The translations under genes were made by a program, and so were the position numbers. A DNA stretch of 64,000 nucleotides from Trinickia sp. Y13 (GTDB lineage: Bacteria; Pseudomonadota; Gammaproteobacteria; Burkholderiales; Burkholderiaceae). Position 1 is the stretch's first letter; each line of letters starts with the position of its first letter. The notes beneath the pieces were generated by a model. That model saw only the letters and a list, made by a program, of their open reading frames with translations. It had not been told where the DNA came from and searched no databases. The DNA is taken from positions 186,001 through 250,000 of the forward strand of contig NZ_JAKWFK010000004.1 in the NCBI RefSeq assembly GCF_029522115.1, read 5' to 3'. Below are positions 62,265 to 64,000 of this stretch, piece by piece.

Positions 62265-63587
62265 TTAGCTAACCCACGCGCCGTGAAATCCCGCGGGGAT
62301 CCGCCTCGGCAGCCGCACCGTCGCAACCGGCGCACGTTCTATATCGTTGCCGTCGAGGATAACCAGATCGCTCGTATCCGTTGCACGACGATAGACGCAG
62401 ACGAGCACCCAACCATCGTCCTCCGCGGACGATGCGGAACGCGCGACGAATACGGGTTCACTGTTTTGGTCGCCTTCGGGAACGCCGTATCGCTGTATCG
62501 AACCGGAACCGAGATCGTAACGAAGGACGCCTCGGAACTCCGTGTTCGTGGGTTGCTCCACGGCATATAGGAACCGATAAGCGCGGCCGGTTCGTCGTTC
62601 GTCGATGCGGGGCAGTTCGATATGCACATCCGCCATCTGCTTTTCCGTCACGACGCCGCTATTTAGGTCAATGACATAGCGCCATAGAACGCCGAGCGGG
62701 GACGGCTCGAACGTCGAATCGTCGTCGGCGAGACGAAAGTAGCGGGGATATCGAACCGCGTCCAATACGATCGTCGCCGCATCGGCATCGTAAGCATTCA
62801 CCACGTGTTGAATAAAGCACGGCGCTATTTCAAACCACTGCACTTCACCGCCATGTCGCCGGACGACGCCGAGCCTCGCCTGGTGATCATCGCGCCAACG
62901 CAACGGCATTCGGTGCCCCCGGGATAGCATCGAAAAGTCGTATCCGACATTGAGATCCATCAGGATGCTGTGCGTCGCGGTGATCGCCATGTCGTGCATC
63001 ATCGACGGCGATGGCATGTCGATGTCGACGTCCACGGTGGGTGCCCCTTTTGCATCTGCCACCGTGTAGCGCAAAAACGGCTTCTTCCAATCGGCGCGAA
63101 AGCTCATCAGCTCGCCCGTGTGCGGGTCGACTTTCGGATGGGCCGTCGTGCCATTCGCCAGGCCCGGATGACGACAGGTTGCCCCGAGCGTCTCGAGGGC
63201 GGCGGTGATCGCAAGCGGCGCACCGCCTTCAGCCAGTGCCAATATTTCACCCCCGTGGGAAAGCACGTTCACGTTCGGGTTCGTATCCAGGAGATCGGGC
63301 GCCGCATGAGGTTCGCGTGCGCTGGCCCAGCGCTTCGTGCGGGCCCAGCGATTCCGATAGTTCGTTGCACGCCCGCCGCTCAGCGAGATGCCATGCAACA
63401 TGGCGTCTTCGGGCCACCAGTCCAACACGTCGTTTCCGTTGAAATGCCCGCGCAAAGGGTTGGGCCCATTACGCACCAATACCCCATCGAGCTGCGGCGG
63501 TATTTCGCCGATAACGGGAAGCTCCGTAATGTCGACTTCGTCGAGGACGGCCGCCGTGGCGCCGGAATTCAAGTCGAGTGTGGCCAT
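62265..63587 (-). CDS. Carotenoid cleavage oxygenase family protein
   Basis: The product has 440 residues from 63587; an upstream ATG (63641) would overlap the preceding gene by 38 bp. The four iron-ligand His are present in their usual contexts: TAHPKVDP, SPSMMHDMAIT, FIQHVVNAYD and the last FHGAWV. PPQLDGVLVRNGPNPL is the family N-terminus. These Fe(II) dioxygenases cleave carotenoid or stilbene double bonds. No carotenoid synthesis gene is in the window, so lignostilbene-type aromatics are as likely as carotenoids. Confidence 0.92.
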   Translation of the reverse strand: MATLDLNSGATAAVLDEVDITELPVIGEIPPQLDGVLVRNGPNPLRGHFNGNDVLDWWPEDAMLHGISLSGGRATNYRNRWARTKRWASAREPHAAPDLLDTNPNVNVLSHGGEILALAEGGAPLAITAALETLGATCRHPGLANGTTAHPKVDPHTGELMSFRADWKKPFLRYTVADAKGAPTVDVDIDMPSPSMMHDMAITATHSILMDLNVGYDFSMLSRGHRMPLRWRDDHQARLGVVRRHGGEVQWFEIAPCFIQHVVNAYDADAATIVLDAVRYPRYFRLADDDSTFEPSPLGVLWRYVIDLNSGVVTEKQMADVHIELPRIDERRTGRAYRFLYAVEQPTNTEFRGVLRYDLGSGSIQRYGVPEGDQNSEPVFVARSASSAEDDGWVLVCVYRRATDTSDLVILDGNDIERAPVATVRLPRRIPAGFHGAWVS

Positions 63588-63603
63588 GGTTGTCTTGGCC
63601 CCA

Positions 63604-64000
63604 TCAGCGCGTGGGCGCGTGCTCATATGGGTCGTCGCCATCGACGACAGAGAGCGCGATCACGTGCTCGCGCACGTCCGTCGGCCATGCTGCGATCTGT
63701 TCACGCAATCGCGACTGATCGTTCGCAAATAACGCACGCGTGGCCTCTTCGAAACCAGGCATGTCTCCGGCCATCGCGGACATGAAATGGTAGGCGCGCT
63801 CCTGGGCTTTGCGACGCCGGTCTTGCTCGCCGTTCGTGCGCCGCGCTTCGTCGACCAGCTTGCGTAGCGCCACCGAAGCGCCGCCGGGTTGTGCGCTGAG
63901 CCAGCTCCAATGCCGCGGCAAAAGAGTGACCTCGCGTGCAACCACGCCCAACTTGGGGCGCCCGCGCCCGCGCGGCGCATTCTCCGCGCTGTCGGCTTCG
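63604..64000 (-). CDS. DUF2239-like protein (5' end outside the window)
   Basis: The frame runs on past the right edge (no stop up to base 64000), so the apparent TTG start at 63951 is not the real one. The translation reads RGRGRPKLGVVAREVTLLPR, then WSWLSAQPGGASVALRKLVD, followed by a helical end. This matches the C-terminal half of the family I know as DUF2239, of unknown function. It is immediately upstream of the carotenoid oxygenase (17 bp), and probably in one operon with it. Confidence 0.85.
   Translation of the reverse strand, partial: EADSAENAPRGRGRPKLGVVAREVTLLPRHWSWLSAQPGGASVALRKLVDEARRTNGEQDRRRKAQERAYHFMSAMAGDMPGFEEATRALFANDQSRLREQIAAWPTDVREHVIALSVVDGDDPYEHAPTR

Overview
The window looks like a piece of a Burkholderiaceae chromosome (Paraburkholderia, Trinickia or Burkholderia type). 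The signs are uniformly high GC, a Lys/Ala-tailed HU protein, a short betaproteobacterial H-NS, two lipoproteins of the DUF2957 type that I associate with Burkholderia, and many LysR/TetR/GntR regulators, each beside its own small transport or enzyme cluster. I see no rRNA, tRNA, CRISPR array, insertion sequence or phage gene. Both window edges cut a gene: a di-heme peroxidase at the left and a DUF2239-type protein at the right.

Layout. 0-8.4 kb: di-heme cytochrome c peroxidase, HU-like protein, Tat-exported phospholipase C, galU, a glycosyltransferase that runs into half of a second one, and a remnant of an M9 collagenase. 8.4-13.5 kb: a tripartite EmrAB-NodT efflux operon read away from a TetR regulator, with a promoter and a palindrome between them. 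13.9-17 kb: a small cupin and a nucleoside salvage operon (nupC-cdd-iunH). 17-24 kb: H-NS, a small lipoprotein, a sigma-54 activator facing a GntP permease whose upstream region holds a clear -24/-12 promoter and two related inverted repeats, an SDR, a DnaJ-domain protein and a TetR regulator. 24.7-33.6 kb: a peptide uptake block (OprD-type porin, oppABCDF, POT symporter). 33.6-37 kb: DUF72, XRE-cupin regulator, argP/argO. 37-41.6 kb: a low-GC leader, then two DUF2957 lipoproteins flanking a PraB-like secreted protein. 41.7-44.7 kb: a permease, an Nramp-related transporter and ppnP.

45-52.7 kb: a sugar-acid operon consisting of a ribose-type ABC importer, a lactonase-like amidohydrolase, a zinc dehydrogenase and a UxaB-like reductase, opposite a FadR-type GntR regulator, with duplicated 19-bp operator-like sites between them. 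The gene set fits lactone to L-galactonate-like acid to a keto-uronate to altronate, but that substrate assignment is inference. 52.8-64 kb: a cold-shock gene with a long leader, then several regulator/enzyme pairs (LysR/NmrA, MerR/CDF exporter, TetR/SDR, LysR/methyltransferase), a quinone-oxidoreductase-like MDR, a GST and a carotenoid oxygenase.

Most of the window is ordinary accessory metabolism. The most informative non-coding signals are the sigma-54 promoter with its paired inverted repeats, the MerR-type operator, the duplicated GntR sites and the emrAB promoter/operator. The clearest genome-decay signals are the truncated glycosyltransferase fusion and the collagenase remnant, which lie next to each other.
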